Below, piece after piece: positions 1-8,926 of a stretch of DNA of 64,000 nucleotides. How positions within the stretch are numbered: position 1 is the first letter of the stretch; every line of letters begins with the position of its first letter. The stretch comes from Roseimarinus sediminis (GTDB taxonomy: Bacteria > Bacteroidota > Bacteroidia > Bacteroidales > Prolixibacteraceae): NCBI RefSeq assembly GCF_050433125.1, contig NZ_JBNPXV010000011.1:62001-126000 (forward strand), in the 5' to 3' direction. The position numbers and the translations under genes are program-made. The notes beneath the pieces are model-generated. The model searched no databases and was not told the origin of the DNA. It saw nothing but the letters and a program-made list of their open reading frames with translations.

Positions 1-397
1 TTTCAATGCGCTCAATCAGTTCGATACAGCCATACAAAACACCCGAAGGGTCACTTCCCGAAATCACCAAACCCTGTTCAGAAGTCCCAACATGGAAGGC
101 TTCGTTTGCCCCTTGTTTAAAGCCTGATTTATCAAGTTGCAAGCTAACACTTAACTTACTACCTTCAAGCTGATTACCCTCAACTACAGTTGCCCTGTAA
201 CCGATACTGTTTAACGATGCAGCCAGCTTATTGGCAGCAAACGACACGGCTTCATCGGGATGATCAACAACAATGTTTACCTCCCGTTTTTGGCATCCTC
301 CGGCCAAAACTAATCCACTAAATAACACGATGAAAAGCAAATAAGGAAAGTTTCGCTTTCTGCTCCTTTTACGATCTGACTGCACCATGGTTTGCAT
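1..397 (-). CDS. Partial lipoprotein with alpha-glucuronidase/hexosaminidase-type N-terminal domain
   Basis: This is the 5' end of a gene that runs off the left edge, so only about 132 residues are visible. A basic N-terminus and hydrophobic stretch end in a lipobox-like LAGGC (Cys near residue 35), which predicts a Sec-exported lipoprotein. The following segment (VDHPDEAVSFAANKL, then SGSDPSGVLYGCIELIERI) resembles the non-catalytic N-terminal alpha/beta domain found in front of GH67, GH20 and DUF4838 glycosidases. The catalytic part is outside the window, so the substrate cannot be named. Two in-frame ATGs exist, at 397 and 388; I list the outer one but cannot choose. It is divergent from the sugar operon at 637 and shares its regulatory region, so co-control is plausible. 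Confidence 0.6.
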   Translation of the reverse strand, partial: MQTMVQSDRKRSRKRNFPYLLFIVLFSGLVLAGGCQKREVNIVVDHPDEAVSFAANKLAASLNSIGYRATVVEGNQLEGSKLSVSLQLDKSGFKQGANEAFHVGTSEQGLVISGSDPSGVLYGCIELIERIE

Positions 398-423
398 TTT
401 TTTCTTCTAAATTAGCTAATTTT

Positions 424-437
424 TGTTAACGTTTACA
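424..437. promoter_or_regulatory. LacI/GalR-type operator candidate (TGTTAACGTTTACA)
   Basis: The sequence TGTTAACGTTTACA differs by one base from the perfect palindrome TGTAAACGTTTACA seen at 25822 and 32582. It lies between two divergent genes, 27 bp upstream of the partial lipoprotein start. The CG-centred AACGTT core is typical of LacI-family operators. No LacI-family gene is in the window, so the binding protein would be encoded elsewhere. Confidence 0.5.
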
Positions 438-491
438 TTTTACAATCTCCTCTTTTCCAGCATATTTAGCCTGCCAGTATTTCTTTTAAAT

Positions 492-505
492 TGCAAACGT
501 TTTAT
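492..505. promoter_or_regulatory. Second, weaker AACGTT-centred operator-like site
   Basis: TGCAAACGTTTTAT shares the AAACGTTT core of the LacI-type palindrome but has diverged outer bases. It directly abuts the predicted -33 element of the operon promoter, a position suited to repression. Confidence 0.35.
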
Positions 506-535
506 TGCAAAAGTAAATTATAAGCTATAGATTTG
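505..535 (+). promoter_or_regulatory. Predicted Bacteroidota promoter for the 637-9880 operon
   Basis: TAGATTTG at 528-535 matches the Bacteroidota -7 consensus TAnnTTTG. A TTG at 505-507 lies 20 bp upstream, as expected for the -33 element. A start near 541 would give a leader of about 95 nt before the first ATG. Confidence 0.5.
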
Positions 536-636
536 CAAATCGCGCAGAAGAAATAAACAGAAAACCTGAGCGCGATGCAGACTTTAATGCTGAAGTCCTT
601 TTGCATACAATAAAATTAACTACTAACTAAATAACT

Positions 637-2151
637 ATGCAAACAGAAAACACACCGGTTGGGGCCGGTAGTAAATCAACCATCATCGAACGGCTCGATG
701 CAATGTATGAATACGATCGGGAGCCGGTATCGAAAAAGAAACTTCACGGCTGGAAGACCTTCATCGCCATGTTCGCCGGTGAACATGTTGCAGGTACCGA
801 GTTTGTACTGGGGCCTTTGATGGTAATGCACGGCGTTTCTGCCGGCGATTTTATATGGGGCCTTTTGGTCGGCAACCTGCTTGCTGTATTAAGCTGGGCA
901 CTCTTAACGGCACCAGTAGCGGTAAAAACGCGACTTACCATTTACTGGCAGCTCAGGAAAATTGTTGGTCCGTATCTGACCATTGCATACAGTGCCTTTT
1001 ATGCTCTTGTGCTTTGTCTGTTGGCCGGAGCCATGGTAAATGTTGCGGTTACTTCCATATCGATTCCTTTCAATATCCCCAACCCCGATTATGTTGCCGG
1101 TGACCTTTTCCCAAGCATGTCGTGGATTGCCATTGCGGTTGTAGTTGGAACTGTAATTGCTGCGCTGGCGGTTCTGGGTTTTGAAAAGATTGCTCACTTC
1201 TCAAAAATTTGTGCTCCCTGGATGGTGCTGGTGTTTTTTGCCGCAGCCATTGCCGTGCTGGCCAAACTGGGCTACAGCAATACAAGTGACGAAAGTTTCT
1301 GGCAGATACTGAACACCCGAATCTTCACGGGTGAACCCATTGGGAACAACTCAAAATATACCTTCTGGCACGTAGCCGGTTTTGCCTGGTTGTGCAATGC
1401 CACCCAACACATGGGCATGTCGGATGTGACCATTTTCCGTTATGCCAAAAGCTGGACGCAGGGTTTTGCTTCGGCTTTCGGAATGTTTTTGGGTCACTTT
1501 GGTGCCTGGATCGCTTCTGGTATTTTGTGTGCTGCTTACCTTGCAGAAGGTTTCGTTAATCCACAACCAGGCACCATTGCCCTCTACGGTGCAGGAATTG
1601 CCGGTGCCGTTAGTGTGGTAATTGCCGGATGGACCACTGCCAACCCGACCCTTTATCGTGCCGGACTGGCCATACAAATTGCAACACCCAACTGGAAACG
1701 CTGGAAAGTAACCTTTGCAGCAGGAATATTCATGATTGTTACTGCCTGTATTCCGGCTGTTAACGCCAACCTCGACCGTATAGTGGCCTACTATGGCTTG
1801 TTCTTTATCCCACTGGGCGCCTTTGTGATTCTCGATGTGTGGGTCTTCCCCAAAATCGGACTCATTAGCAATTTCACCGAAAAAAGCGGAAAAACCTTCA
1901 GCTGGCCCGCAGCCATTGCCTGGTTTGGCCCCTTTATTTTATCGATGTTGATTTATGGAAAAGATCACCTGGCTCCAATTCAAAAGCTTTTTGGTGAGCA
2001 GCCCGAATGGCTGGCAGGTTTTAAAATGGACCTTACTTTTCTGGTCGCTCCCGAGTGGATCCTGGCTGCCCTGCTTTATCTGGCTTTAAGCTTTTACCAA
2101 CAACGATCGAAAAACAATGTACAATTGATAAAAGAAGGAGGTTTGTCATGA
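637..2151 (+). CDS. NCS1-family (purine-cytosine permease-like) transporter
   Basis: This 504-residue protein has about 12 hydrophobic segments and no signal peptide, as expected for an inner-membrane secondary transporter. The segment VIAGWTTANPTLYRAGLAIQ near residues 328-347 is the GWTT-N-P-LY-G signature of the nucleobase:cation symporter-1 family, and the N-terminal region with FVLGPLMVMHGVSAGDFIWG also fits. Characterised NCS1 members carry nucleobases, hydantoins, allantoin or vitamins. Here the gene heads a sugar operon (rhamnosidase, kinase, isomerase, transketolase) and has no purine genes nearby, so a sugar or glycoside substrate is inferred from context only. Its stop codon overlaps the start of the next gene by 4 bases. 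Confidence 0.8.
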   Translation: MQTENTPVGAGSKSTIIERLDAMYEYDREPVSKKKLHGWKTFIAMFAGEHVAGTEFVLGPLMVMHGVSAGDFIWGLLVGNLLAVLSWALLTAPVAVKTRLTIYWQLRKIVGPYLTIAYSAFYALVLCLLAGAMVNVAVTSISIPFNIPNPDYVAGDLFPSMSWIAIAVVVGTVIAALAVLGFEKIAHFSKICAPWMVLVFFAAAIAVLAKLGYSNTSDESFWQILNTRIFTGEPIGNNSKYTFWHVAGFAWLCNATQHMGMSDVTIFRYAKSWTQGFASAFGMFLGHFGAWIASGILCAAYLAEGFVNPQPGTIALYGAGIAGAVSVVIAGWTTANPTLYRAGLAIQIATPNWKRWKVTFAAGIFMIVTACIPAVNANLDRIVAYYGLFFIPLGAFVILDVWVFPKIGLISNFTEKSGKTFSWPAAIAWFGPFILSMLIYGKDHLAPIQKLFGEQPEWLAGFKMDLTFLVAPEWILAALLYLALSFYQQRSKNNVQLIKEGGLS

Positions 2152-2342
2152 AGACCCTGCTCAAAATAATTTCGCTCATCGGACTGATTTTAACCATCGT
2201 TCCATCCATCCTTGTATTAAACGGCATCGTTGAGTTAAAAACTCATTTCAACCTGATGCTTGTCGGCATGATTCTTTGGTTCTCAACGGCCATATTCTGG
2301 ATGAAAAGTCCTTCGCTCGATGATCAACCCGATGAGAAATAA
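2148..2342 (+). CDS. Small two-helix membrane protein coupled to the permease
   Basis: A 64-residue protein starting MKTLLKIISLIG. The ATG overlaps the permease stop in an ATGA arrangement, and AGAAGGAGG, an unusually strong Shine-Dalgarno for this phylum, sits just upstream at about 2132-2140; both decide the start. Two hydrophobic segments (about residues 5-23 and 34-52) flank a short polar loop, followed by a charged tail. I do not recognise a family. The translational coupling suggests a partner or accessory subunit of the NCS1-type permease, by analogy with small proteins paired with SSS-type carriers. Confidence 0.75.
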   Translation: MKTLLKIISLIGLILTIVPSILVLNGIVELKTHFNLMLVGMILWFSTAIFWMKSPSLDDQPDEK

Positions 2343-2359
2343 ACGAAAACTGTAAATAA

Positions 2360-5098
2360 ATGATTGGCAAGCTGCTTACTGAACACAAAACAAATCCCCT
2401 TGGGATCGCCACTCCAAAACCCCGGTTTAGCTGGCAACTAAAAGCGGAAGGTTTCAACCTGAAACAAACAGCTTATCACATCCGATGTGCGTCCGATGTG
2501 CAGCAACTTAATTCCGGAGACGCACTGATTTGGGACAGTGGAAAAATAACCTCGGAACAGTCGCTTCACATTGAATACAATGGAGCCCCGCTTCATTCCG
2601 ACATGAAAGTTTACTGGAAAGTGAAAGTGTGGGACAACAAGGGGAAGGAGTACGACTGGAGCCAGGCAGCTTACTTTACAACAGGACTTTTTGCCCCTCA
2701 GGACTGGTTGGCCGAATGGATAGAAAGCGGAGTTGAAGAAGACAGCGCTGTTTCTACTCCATGTCCTTTTCTGCGTAATGAGTTTGAACTCACAGCACCT
2801 GTTCTGTCGGCAAGGCTCTATGTTACTGCACGTGGCCTTTACGAAATGTACCTCAACGGACAAAAAGTCGGAGATCAGCTTTTCACGCCGGGATGGACCA
2901 GTTATCATGGTCGCATTCAGTATCAGTGTTACGAAGTGGTTGATCTGCTTCAGAAGGGCGGAAATGCTATCGGCGCTATTCTGGGCGATGGCTGGTACCG
3001 CGGTTATCTGGGCTGGCAGGGAAAGAAAAATACCTATGGAGATAAAACAGCCCTGCTGGCACAACTTCATATCATGCATGCCGATGGCTCCACTTCGGTG
3101 ATTACGGGCAACCAGCACTGGAAATCGGCCACAGGCCCTCTGCTTGAATCGGATATTTACAACGGTGAGAAATACGATGCCCGTTTGGAACTCTCTGACT
3201 GGAACCTGCCCGGCTACGACGACTCCAGGTGGAAAGCCGTGAAAGTGGCCAACTACCCCAAAACCGGGCTTGTAGCCTCCGAAGGCAGTCCGGTTGAAGT
3301 GGTCAACACCATCCAAGCAATTGAAAAAATAATCACTCCAAAAGGTGAAGTAGTTCTTGACTTCGGTCAGAACATGGTGGGTTCTGTTCGTTTCAGATTA
3401 AAAGGAAACAAAGGGGAAAGTATCCGGCTGCATCATGCCGAAGTACTTGATCAGAAGGGAAATTTCTACCTCGACAACATCAGAGCTGCCAAAGCCGAGG
3501 ATGTTTATTATTTCATGGGTGAAGGGATTGAAAGTTGGTCTCCCCGCTTTACTTTTCATGGCTTCAGATACCTCCGTGTAAGCGATTACAAAGGAGAAAT
3601 CAACACCAACGATTTTGAAGGGCTGGTGGTACATTCGAACATGGAAGCCATTGGCAGCTTCGAATGTTCCGATCCGCTCATCAACCAGCTTCAGCATAAC
3701 ATTGTATGGGGGCTGAAAGGCAATTTTCTGGATGTTCCCACCGATTGCCCGCAGCGTGATGAACGACTCGGCTGGACGGGCGATGCACAGGTTTTTGCAC
3801 CCACAGCTGCCTTCAACATGAATACTGCCCCTTTCTATACAAAATGGATGAAAGACTTTCCCATCGATCAAAAAGATGATGGAAGTATACCCTGGGTGGT
3901 TCCCAATGTAGTGAAAGACGGAGGAGGCACTGGCTGGTCAGATGGCTATGGCGCAACCGGCTGGGCCGATGCAGCCATTATCATTCCCTGGGAAATGTAT
4001 CAGGCTTATGGCGACCGGCGCATACTCGAAGAGCAGTATGAATCGATGAAGGCCTGGGAAGAATACATGATCAGGCATGCCGCCGATCGTTACATCTTCG
4101 ATTATGGCTTTCACTTTGGCGACTGGCTTTCGTTTGCCGAATACATGAGCTATCACTACAACGCGCCCGATTATGGTTATGCAGGTGCCTACACCGAGAA
4201 GGAACTGGTGGCAACAGCCTATTTCTATTACTCCACCGGGCTGATGCAACAAATTGCGGGCATACTGGGAAAAACCGATGATGCCGTACGCTATGCCTCC
4301 CTTCGTCCAAAAATAAAAAAAGCCTTTCAGAAGGAGTTTATTACCGAAACCGGGAGAATTACTTCCAACTCGCAAACAGCTTATGCGCTGGCACTCATGT
4401 TCGGTTTATACCATGATGAACTGAAATCCAATGCCGCACTTCGGCTTGCAAACGATGTCCGGCATTTCGAGCACCTCACCACGGGGTTTCTGGGAACTCC
4501 CTATCTGTGTCAGGCACTGAGCGAAAACGGCTATCCCGAACTGGCTTACCAGCTGCTGTTTAACAAACGCTATCCCTCATGGCTTTATCCTGTTACCCAG
4601 GGAGCCACCACCATCTGGGAACGCTGGGACTGCATCAAACCCGATGGTTCGTTTCAAACAGCAGGCATGAATTCGTTCAACCACTATGCCTACGGGGCCG
4701 TGGGTTACTGGATGTACAGCAATATCGCAGGAATTCAGAAAGATCCTGCACACCCGGGCTATAAACATTTCGTGGTAAAACCATTGATTCCCGATGTACT
4801 GAGTCATGCCAAAGCTAGCCTTAAGAGCCCCTTTGGAATGATCGAAGTACACTGGGAAAAAACAGCTTCGGGACTGCAACTCGATGTACTTGTTCCTTTT
4901 AACACTACAGCCGACATTCACCTGCCTGCAGCTCCCGGCATTATTCAACTCAACGGAAAGCACCTTGTGGATGATAAAACAATCAGTAACAACAACAATG
5001 ATGAAACGGTATTTAGAACCGGATCGGGCCACTACATCTTTCTGATCGATGGAGCATACAAAATGATAAAGGCACAAAAGGAGGATAACAATGAATGA
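2360..5098 (+). CDS. GH78 alpha-L-rhamnosidase, apparently cytoplasmic
   Basis: A 912-residue GH78 enzyme that should release non-reducing alpha-L-rhamnose. The order is N-terminal beta-sandwich domains (about 1-420), an (alpha/alpha)6 barrel (about 430-785) and a C-terminal beta-sandwich. The GH78 motif DCPQRDERLGWTGDA spans residues 462-476, and TIWERWD carries Glu754, in the position of the second catalytic carboxylate. The N-terminus (MIGKLLTEHKTNPLGIATP) has no signal peptide, so it should act in the cytoplasm on imported rhamnosides. It lies 17 bp after the small membrane protein and overlaps the kinase gene by 8 bases. A cytoplasmic rhamnosidase behind a permease suggests uptake of a small rhamnoside rather than free rhamnose; no rhamnose isomerase, kinase or aldolase set is seen here. 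Confidence 0.92.
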   Translation: MIGKLLTEHKTNPLGIATPKPRFSWQLKAEGFNLKQTAYHIRCASDVQQLNSGDALIWDSGKITSEQSLHIEYNGAPLHSDMKVYWKVKVWDNKGKEYDWSQAAYFTTGLFAPQDWLAEWIESGVEEDSAVSTPCPFLRNEFELTAPVLSARLYVTARGLYEMYLNGQKVGDQLFTPGWTSYHGRIQYQCYEVVDLLQKGGNAIGAILGDGWYRGYLGWQGKKNTYGDKTALLAQLHIMHADGSTSVITGNQHWKSATGPLLESDIYNGEKYDARLELSDWNLPGYDDSRWKAVKVANYPKTGLVASEGSPVEVVNTIQAIEKIITPKGEVVLDFGQNMVGSVRFRLKGNKGESIRLHHAEVLDQKGNFYLDNIRAAKAEDVYYFMGEGIESWSPRFTFHGFRYLRVSDYKGEINTNDFEGLVVHSNMEAIGSFECSDPLINQLQHNIVWGLKGNFLDVPTDCPQRDERLGWTGDAQVFAPTAAFNMNTAPFYTKWMKDFPIDQKDDGSIPWVVPNVVKDGGGTGWSDGYGATGWADAAIIIPWEMYQAYGDRRILEEQYESMKAWEEYMIRHAADRYIFDYGFHFGDWLSFAEYMSYHYNAPDYGYAGAYTEKELVATAYFYYSTGLMQQIAGILGKTDDAVRYASLRPKIKKAFQKEFITETGRITSNSQTAYALALMFGLYHDELKSNAALRLANDVRHFEHLTTGFLGTPYLCQALSENGYPELAYQLLFNKRYPSWLYPVTQGATTIWERWDCIKPDGSFQTAGMNSFNHYAYGAVGYWMYSNIAGIQKDPAHPGYKHFVVKPLIPDVLSHAKASLKSPFGMIEVHWEKTASGLQLDVLVPFNTTADIHLPAAPGIIQLNGKHLVDDKTISNNNNDETVFRTGSGHYIFLIDGAYKMIKAQKEDNNE

Positions 5099-6584
5099 AA
5101 AGAAATTTCTGCTGGCCATCGATCAAAGTACTTCGGCTACCAAGGCCATCCTGTTTAACCAACAGGCCCGGGTGGTGCATCGTGCAACCATTGCCCACAG
5201 GCAATATTATCCGCACGATGGCTTTGTGGCTCACGATGCTGAAGAAATCTTCGAAAATACACTTGCGGCCATCAGAAAAGTAATGAATGAGAAGGCCGTT
5301 CATGAAACACAGCTTATAGGAATTGCCATTACCAACCAGCGCGAAACGGCACTGATATGGGACCGTCACACCGGGAAACCGGTCGATATGGCTGCTGTAT
5401 GGCAGTGTCAGCGGGGAGCAGCCTATTGTGAAGAATTACAAAGCAAGGGCTACAGTGAAATGATTCATGCCAAAACAGGCTTAATGCCCGATCCTTATTT
5501 TTCGGCCAGCAAGCTGCACTGGATAATGCAAAACACCGAAGGTTTAAAGGAAAAAGCCATCAAGGGCGACCTCCTGCTGGGGACAATGGACTCGTGGCTC
5601 CTGTGGAAGCTCAGCAAGGGAGCCGTTCACGCCACCGATTTTTCCAATGCCTGTCGTACCCTGCTTTTCAATATTCACACCCTGGAATGGGACGACGAAC
5701 TCATCAGTCTTTTCGCTTTAAATCGGAACATGTTTCCTAAGGTGCATTTTAGCGACCAGATTTTTGCCCACACGCATCCATCGGTCATTTTCGATGTTGC
5801 AGTTCCAATTTCGGGACTCATGGGCGACTCGCATGCAGCACTGTTTGGACAAAACTGTTTTGAGCCGGGCATGGCCAAAGCCACCTACGGAACGGGTTCG
5901 TCCATTATGATGAATATCGGCAAAAAAGCACTCGAAGCCCCACAGGGCCTGGTTACCTCGATTGGCTATGGTTTCGGTGAAAAAATACACTATGTTTTTG
6001 AAGGCAACATTCATTGTACCGGCGATACCATTAACTGGTTGAAAAACGAAGTACAGCTAATCAGCGATGCTTCGGAAACCGACCAGCTGGCCCGCTCGGT
6101 CGACAACAATAACGGAACTTACCTGGTACCGGCCTTTGTCGGTTTAGGCGCTCCTTACTGGGACAACAAAGCCAGAGCATGCCTGTCGGGCATGTCGCGA
6201 AACACCGGCAAAGCACACATTGTACGTGCTGCCCTCGAAAGCATTGCCTATCAGGTAAAAGACCTCATCGACCCGATGCAGGAAATGGGAGGCATTGAAC
6301 TCAGGCAACTCAGGGTAGACGGTGGCCCCACGCGCAACCAGTTTCTGATGCAGTTTCAGTGCGACCTGCTCAACCGCGAAATCGACTGTTCCGACATCGA
6401 AGAAGTTTCTGCTCTGGGTGCATGCCTGATGGCAGGACTGGCTTGCGGATTCTGGAAAAACATTGAAGAAATTAAGGCACTGAGAAATCAGGGAACCACT
6501 TATCAGCCCGAAATGAAAGCAGCAGAACGTGAAGCACTTTACCAGGGCTGGAAAAAAGCAGTGGAAAAGGCAAGAATGGATTAA
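5091..6584 (+). CDS. FGGY-family carbohydrate kinase (candidate D-apulose kinase)
   Basis: A 497-residue FGGY kinase with glycerol-kinase-like architecture: N-terminal LLAIDQSTSATKAILF phosphate-binding loop, GDSHAALFG with Asp246 in the place of the FGGY catalytic aspartate, and the ATP-site loop TYGTGSS at 265-271. Its ATG lies inside the end of the GH78 gene and is preceded by AAAGGAGG, so translation is probably coupled. A glycerol kinase role is unlikely, since the neighbours are a ketose/aldose isomerase and a split transketolase. That trio matches the non-oxidative D-apiose route (apiose to apulose, apulose 4-phosphate, then a transketolase) described by Carter et al. 2018. Assigning apulose as substrate is inference from context. 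Confidence 0.85.
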   Translation: MNEKKFLLAIDQSTSATKAILFNQQARVVHRATIAHRQYYPHDGFVAHDAEEIFENTLAAIRKVMNEKAVHETQLIGIAITNQRETALIWDRHTGKPVDMAAVWQCQRGAAYCEELQSKGYSEMIHAKTGLMPDPYFSASKLHWIMQNTEGLKEKAIKGDLLLGTMDSWLLWKLSKGAVHATDFSNACRTLLFNIHTLEWDDELISLFALNRNMFPKVHFSDQIFAHTHPSVIFDVAVPISGLMGDSHAALFGQNCFEPGMAKATYGTGSSIMMNIGKKALEAPQGLVTSIGYGFGEKIHYVFEGNIHCTGDTINWLKNEVQLISDASETDQLARSVDNNNGTYLVPAFVGLGAPYWDNKARACLSGMSRNTGKAHIVRAALESIAYQVKDLIDPMQEMGGIELRQLRVDGGPTRNQFLMQFQCDLLNREIDCSDIEEVSALGACLMAGLACGFWKNIEEIKALRNQGTTYQPEMKAAEREALYQGWKKAVEKARMD

Positions 6585-6611
6585 TTAAGTTAACAGAAAA
6601 AATAAAATACT

Positions 6612-8027
6612 ATGGAAGCAAAGCAACAAACATTTGGCGTGATCATCGCTACACGCAATATTTTCAATTTTCAACTGGCCATCGATGCCCGCAAAAAGGC
6701 CCTGGCCCAACTTGAAAAGCTGGGATTTAATTATGTAATTCTGCCTGAAACTGAAACACCCACAGGCAATATCGAAGGCTATGCCGATGCAGTGAAGTGT
6801 GCTAAACTGTTCAAGGCCAATCGTGACCTGATTGAAGGAATTATTGTCATTCTACCCAACTTCGGCGACGAACTGGGAGTTGTGAACTCAATAAAATTAT
6901 CGGAGTTGAATGTGCCTGTTCTGGTGCAGGCCTGCGACGACGAGAACGACAAAGTAGATGTTAAAAGCCGTCGTGATGCCTTCTGTGGCAAACTTTCGGT
7001 TTGTAATAACTTTTACCAGTATGGAATTAAATTTACCGACACCACCTATCATACCTACAGAATCGACAGCAAGGAGTTCACCCTCGACCTGTTGAAATTT
7101 GCCGGTATATGCAGGGTGGTAAAAGGATTAAAAAATCTGCGCGTAGGCGCCATAGGCACCCGCCCAATGGGTTTCCAAACCATGCGTTATAGCGAAAAAC
7201 TGTTGCAACAGGCAGGTATTACCATCGTTCCGGTCGATATGTCGGAAATCATTGCTGCCGCCAACAACATGAAAATAGACGATCCGGCAGTACTGAAACA
7301 AGCCGAAGCCATTGAAGCCTACGGAAGTTGCAAAGTAGCTGCAAAAAGCAAAATTGCACACCAGGCACGTTTTGGTCTGGCCGTTGAAAACTGGATTGAA
7401 GCCAATGATATTGACATTTCGGCATTGCAGTGCTGGGAATCGATTGAAAAAAACTACGGTTGTGCCGCATGTGTAACCATGAGTATGATGGGCGAAAAAC
7501 TGAAACCTTCGGCCTGTGAAGTTGATGTGGCAGGCAGCATTTCAATGTATGCACTGGCCCTGGCAGCCCAGGCGCCTTCGGCCATTCTCGACTGGAACAA
7601 CAATTTTGCCGAAGAACGCGAAAAAGTGGTATTGACCCATTGCAGTAACTATCCCAAATCGTTCTTCCAGAATGAAATAGAAATTGGAAGTCTCGATGTA
7701 CTCGGCACCGTGCTGGGCAGCGAAGATACCTTTGGTGCTGTAAAAGGAAAGGTGGCTGCCGGCAATATGACCTATTTCAGAATCTCGACCGACGACCGGA
7801 AAGGCATAATTAAAGCCTACCTGGGAGAAGGAAGCATTACCGACGACCCCTATGGCATGGACGGAGGAATTGCAGTATGTGAAATACCCAACCTGCAACC
7901 CCTCATGAAGTATATGTGTAAAAACGGATTCGAACATCACGTAGCCGTTGTTCGCGGGCACGTCAGCGAAATTCTGGAGGAAGCCATTGGAAACTATCTG
8001 GGCTGGGAATTGTACCTGCACCAGTAA
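6612..8027 (+). CDS. L-fucose/L-arabinose isomerase-family protein (candidate D-apiose isomerase)
   Basis: A 471-residue cytoplasmic protein of the FucI/AraA superfamily. The N-terminal half holds Rossmann-like regions (KANRDLIEGIIVILPNFGDE). The C-terminal part has CWESIE (274-279) and ACEVDVAG with Glu303 and Asp305, where FucI-type isomerases place metal-binding and proton-transfer carboxylates. It is shorter than E. coli FucI (about 590 residues) and closer in size to AraA-type members. It should interconvert an aldose and a ketose using a divalent metal. With the kinase upstream and transketolase downstream, an aldopentose such as D-apiose is the best guess; fucose and arabinose are less likely because no matching aldolase or epimerase is present. 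Confidence 0.8.
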   Translation: MEAKQQTFGVIIATRNIFNFQLAIDARKKALAQLEKLGFNYVILPETETPTGNIEGYADAVKCAKLFKANRDLIEGIIVILPNFGDELGVVNSIKLSELNVPVLVQACDDENDKVDVKSRRDAFCGKLSVCNNFYQYGIKFTDTTYHTYRIDSKEFTLDLLKFAGICRVVKGLKNLRVGAIGTRPMGFQTMRYSEKLLQQAGITIVPVDMSEIIAAANNMKIDDPAVLKQAEAIEAYGSCKVAAKSKIAHQARFGLAVENWIEANDIDISALQCWESIEKNYGCAACVTMSMMGEKLKPSACEVDVAGSISMYALALAAQAPSAILDWNNNFAEEREKVVLTHCSNYPKSFFQNEIEIGSLDVLGTVLGSEDTFGAVKGKVAAGNMTYFRISTDDRKGIIKAYLGEGSITDDPYGMDGGIAVCEIPNLQPLMKYMCKNGFEHHVAVVRGHVSEILEEAIGNYLGWELYLHQ

Positions 8028-8053
8028 GTAGAAAATATTAGAAACAAAAACAA

Positions 8054-8905
8054 ATGAACGAATCGAAATACACCGATCTTGAATTACAAATCAAATCGGT
8101 TCATTACCGCCTGGCCCTGCTGAAATACATTAAAATGGCCGGGGCCGGTCACACCGGAGGCAGCCTGTCGTGTACCGACATCCTGAATGTATTGTACAAC
8201 GACATTCTGAATGTAAGTGTCGATAACTTTAATGATCCCCAGCGCGACAGATACATTCAAAGCAAGGGCCATTCGGTTGAAGCACTTTATGTGGTTTTGG
8301 CCGATCGTGGTTTTTTCCCCGAAAGCGACTTGAAAAGCCTGTGCGCTTACCAGTCGAAATATGTTGGACATCCTACACGAAAAGTTCACGGAATTGAGTT
8401 CAACACGGGGGCGCTTGGGCACGGGCTGCCCATCAGTGCCGGAATAGCGCTGGCCGGAAAAAAAGATCAGGCAGCTTACAAAGTGTATACCCTGCTGGGC
8501 GATGGCGAGCTGGCCGAGGGATCGAACTGGGAAGCAGCGATGATGGCTGCTCACTACCAGCTGGATAATCTGGTGGCCATACTCGATCACAATACCTTGC
8601 AAATCACCGGTCGCAACAGCGAAGTTTGCAGTCCGCACCCCATCGATGAAAAATTCAGGGCTTTTGGCTGGGAAGTAGTCGATGCCGATGGCAACAACAT
8701 TGCCCAACTCAGGCAGGCACTCCGTCAGGTTCCGGCAAAAACCGGTAAGCCAACACTCGTCATTGCCAACACCATCAAAGGGAAGGGCGTGAGTTTTATG
8801 GAAGACCAGAAAAAATGGCACCATGGAGTCCCCACCGACGAGCAATTCCAACAGGCTGTAGCCGAACTCGAAGAACAGCTGATACAACTAAACGCTCAGA
8901 TTTAG
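8054..8905 (+). CDS. Transketolase N-terminal (TPP-binding) subunit
   Basis: A 283-residue protein covering only the thiamine-diphosphate-binding half of transketolase. AGHTGGSLSCTDIL near residues 31-45 and the GDGELAEGSNWEA motif at 149-161, followed by the conserved Asn in LDHNT, form the TPP/Mg site. Normal transketolases are single chains of about 650 residues; here the two halves are separate adjacent genes, as in the split transketolases used for apulose 4-phosphate and some other ketose substrates. It lies 26 bp after the isomerase gene and 21 bp before its partner. Central-metabolism transketolase is possible but unlikely inside a sugar-specific operon. Confidence 0.92.
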   Translation: MNESKYTDLELQIKSVHYRLALLKYIKMAGAGHTGGSLSCTDILNVLYNDILNVSVDNFNDPQRDRYIQSKGHSVEALYVVLADRGFFPESDLKSLCAYQSKYVGHPTRKVHGIEFNTGALGHGLPISAGIALAGKKDQAAYKVYTLLGDGELAEGSNWEAAMMAAHYQLDNLVAILDHNTLQITGRNSEVCSPHPIDEKFRAFGWEVVDADGNNIAQLRQALRQVPAKTGKPTLVIANTIKGKGVSFMEDQKKWHHGVPTDEQFQQAVAELEEQLIQLNAQI

Positions 8906-8926
8906 CCCTAAAAACACAATAAAAAA

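Noticed and set aside
2438..3316. 292-codon minus-strand frame opposite the rhamnosidase
   Set aside because: It is a frame mirrored from GH78 codon usage; the + strand product has full family motifs, whereas this frame has none.
5091..6584. Glycerol kinase
   Set aside because: Sequence similarity is real, but no glycerol transporter or glycerol-3-phosphate dehydrogenase is present, and the operon encodes sugar isomerisation and transketolase steps.
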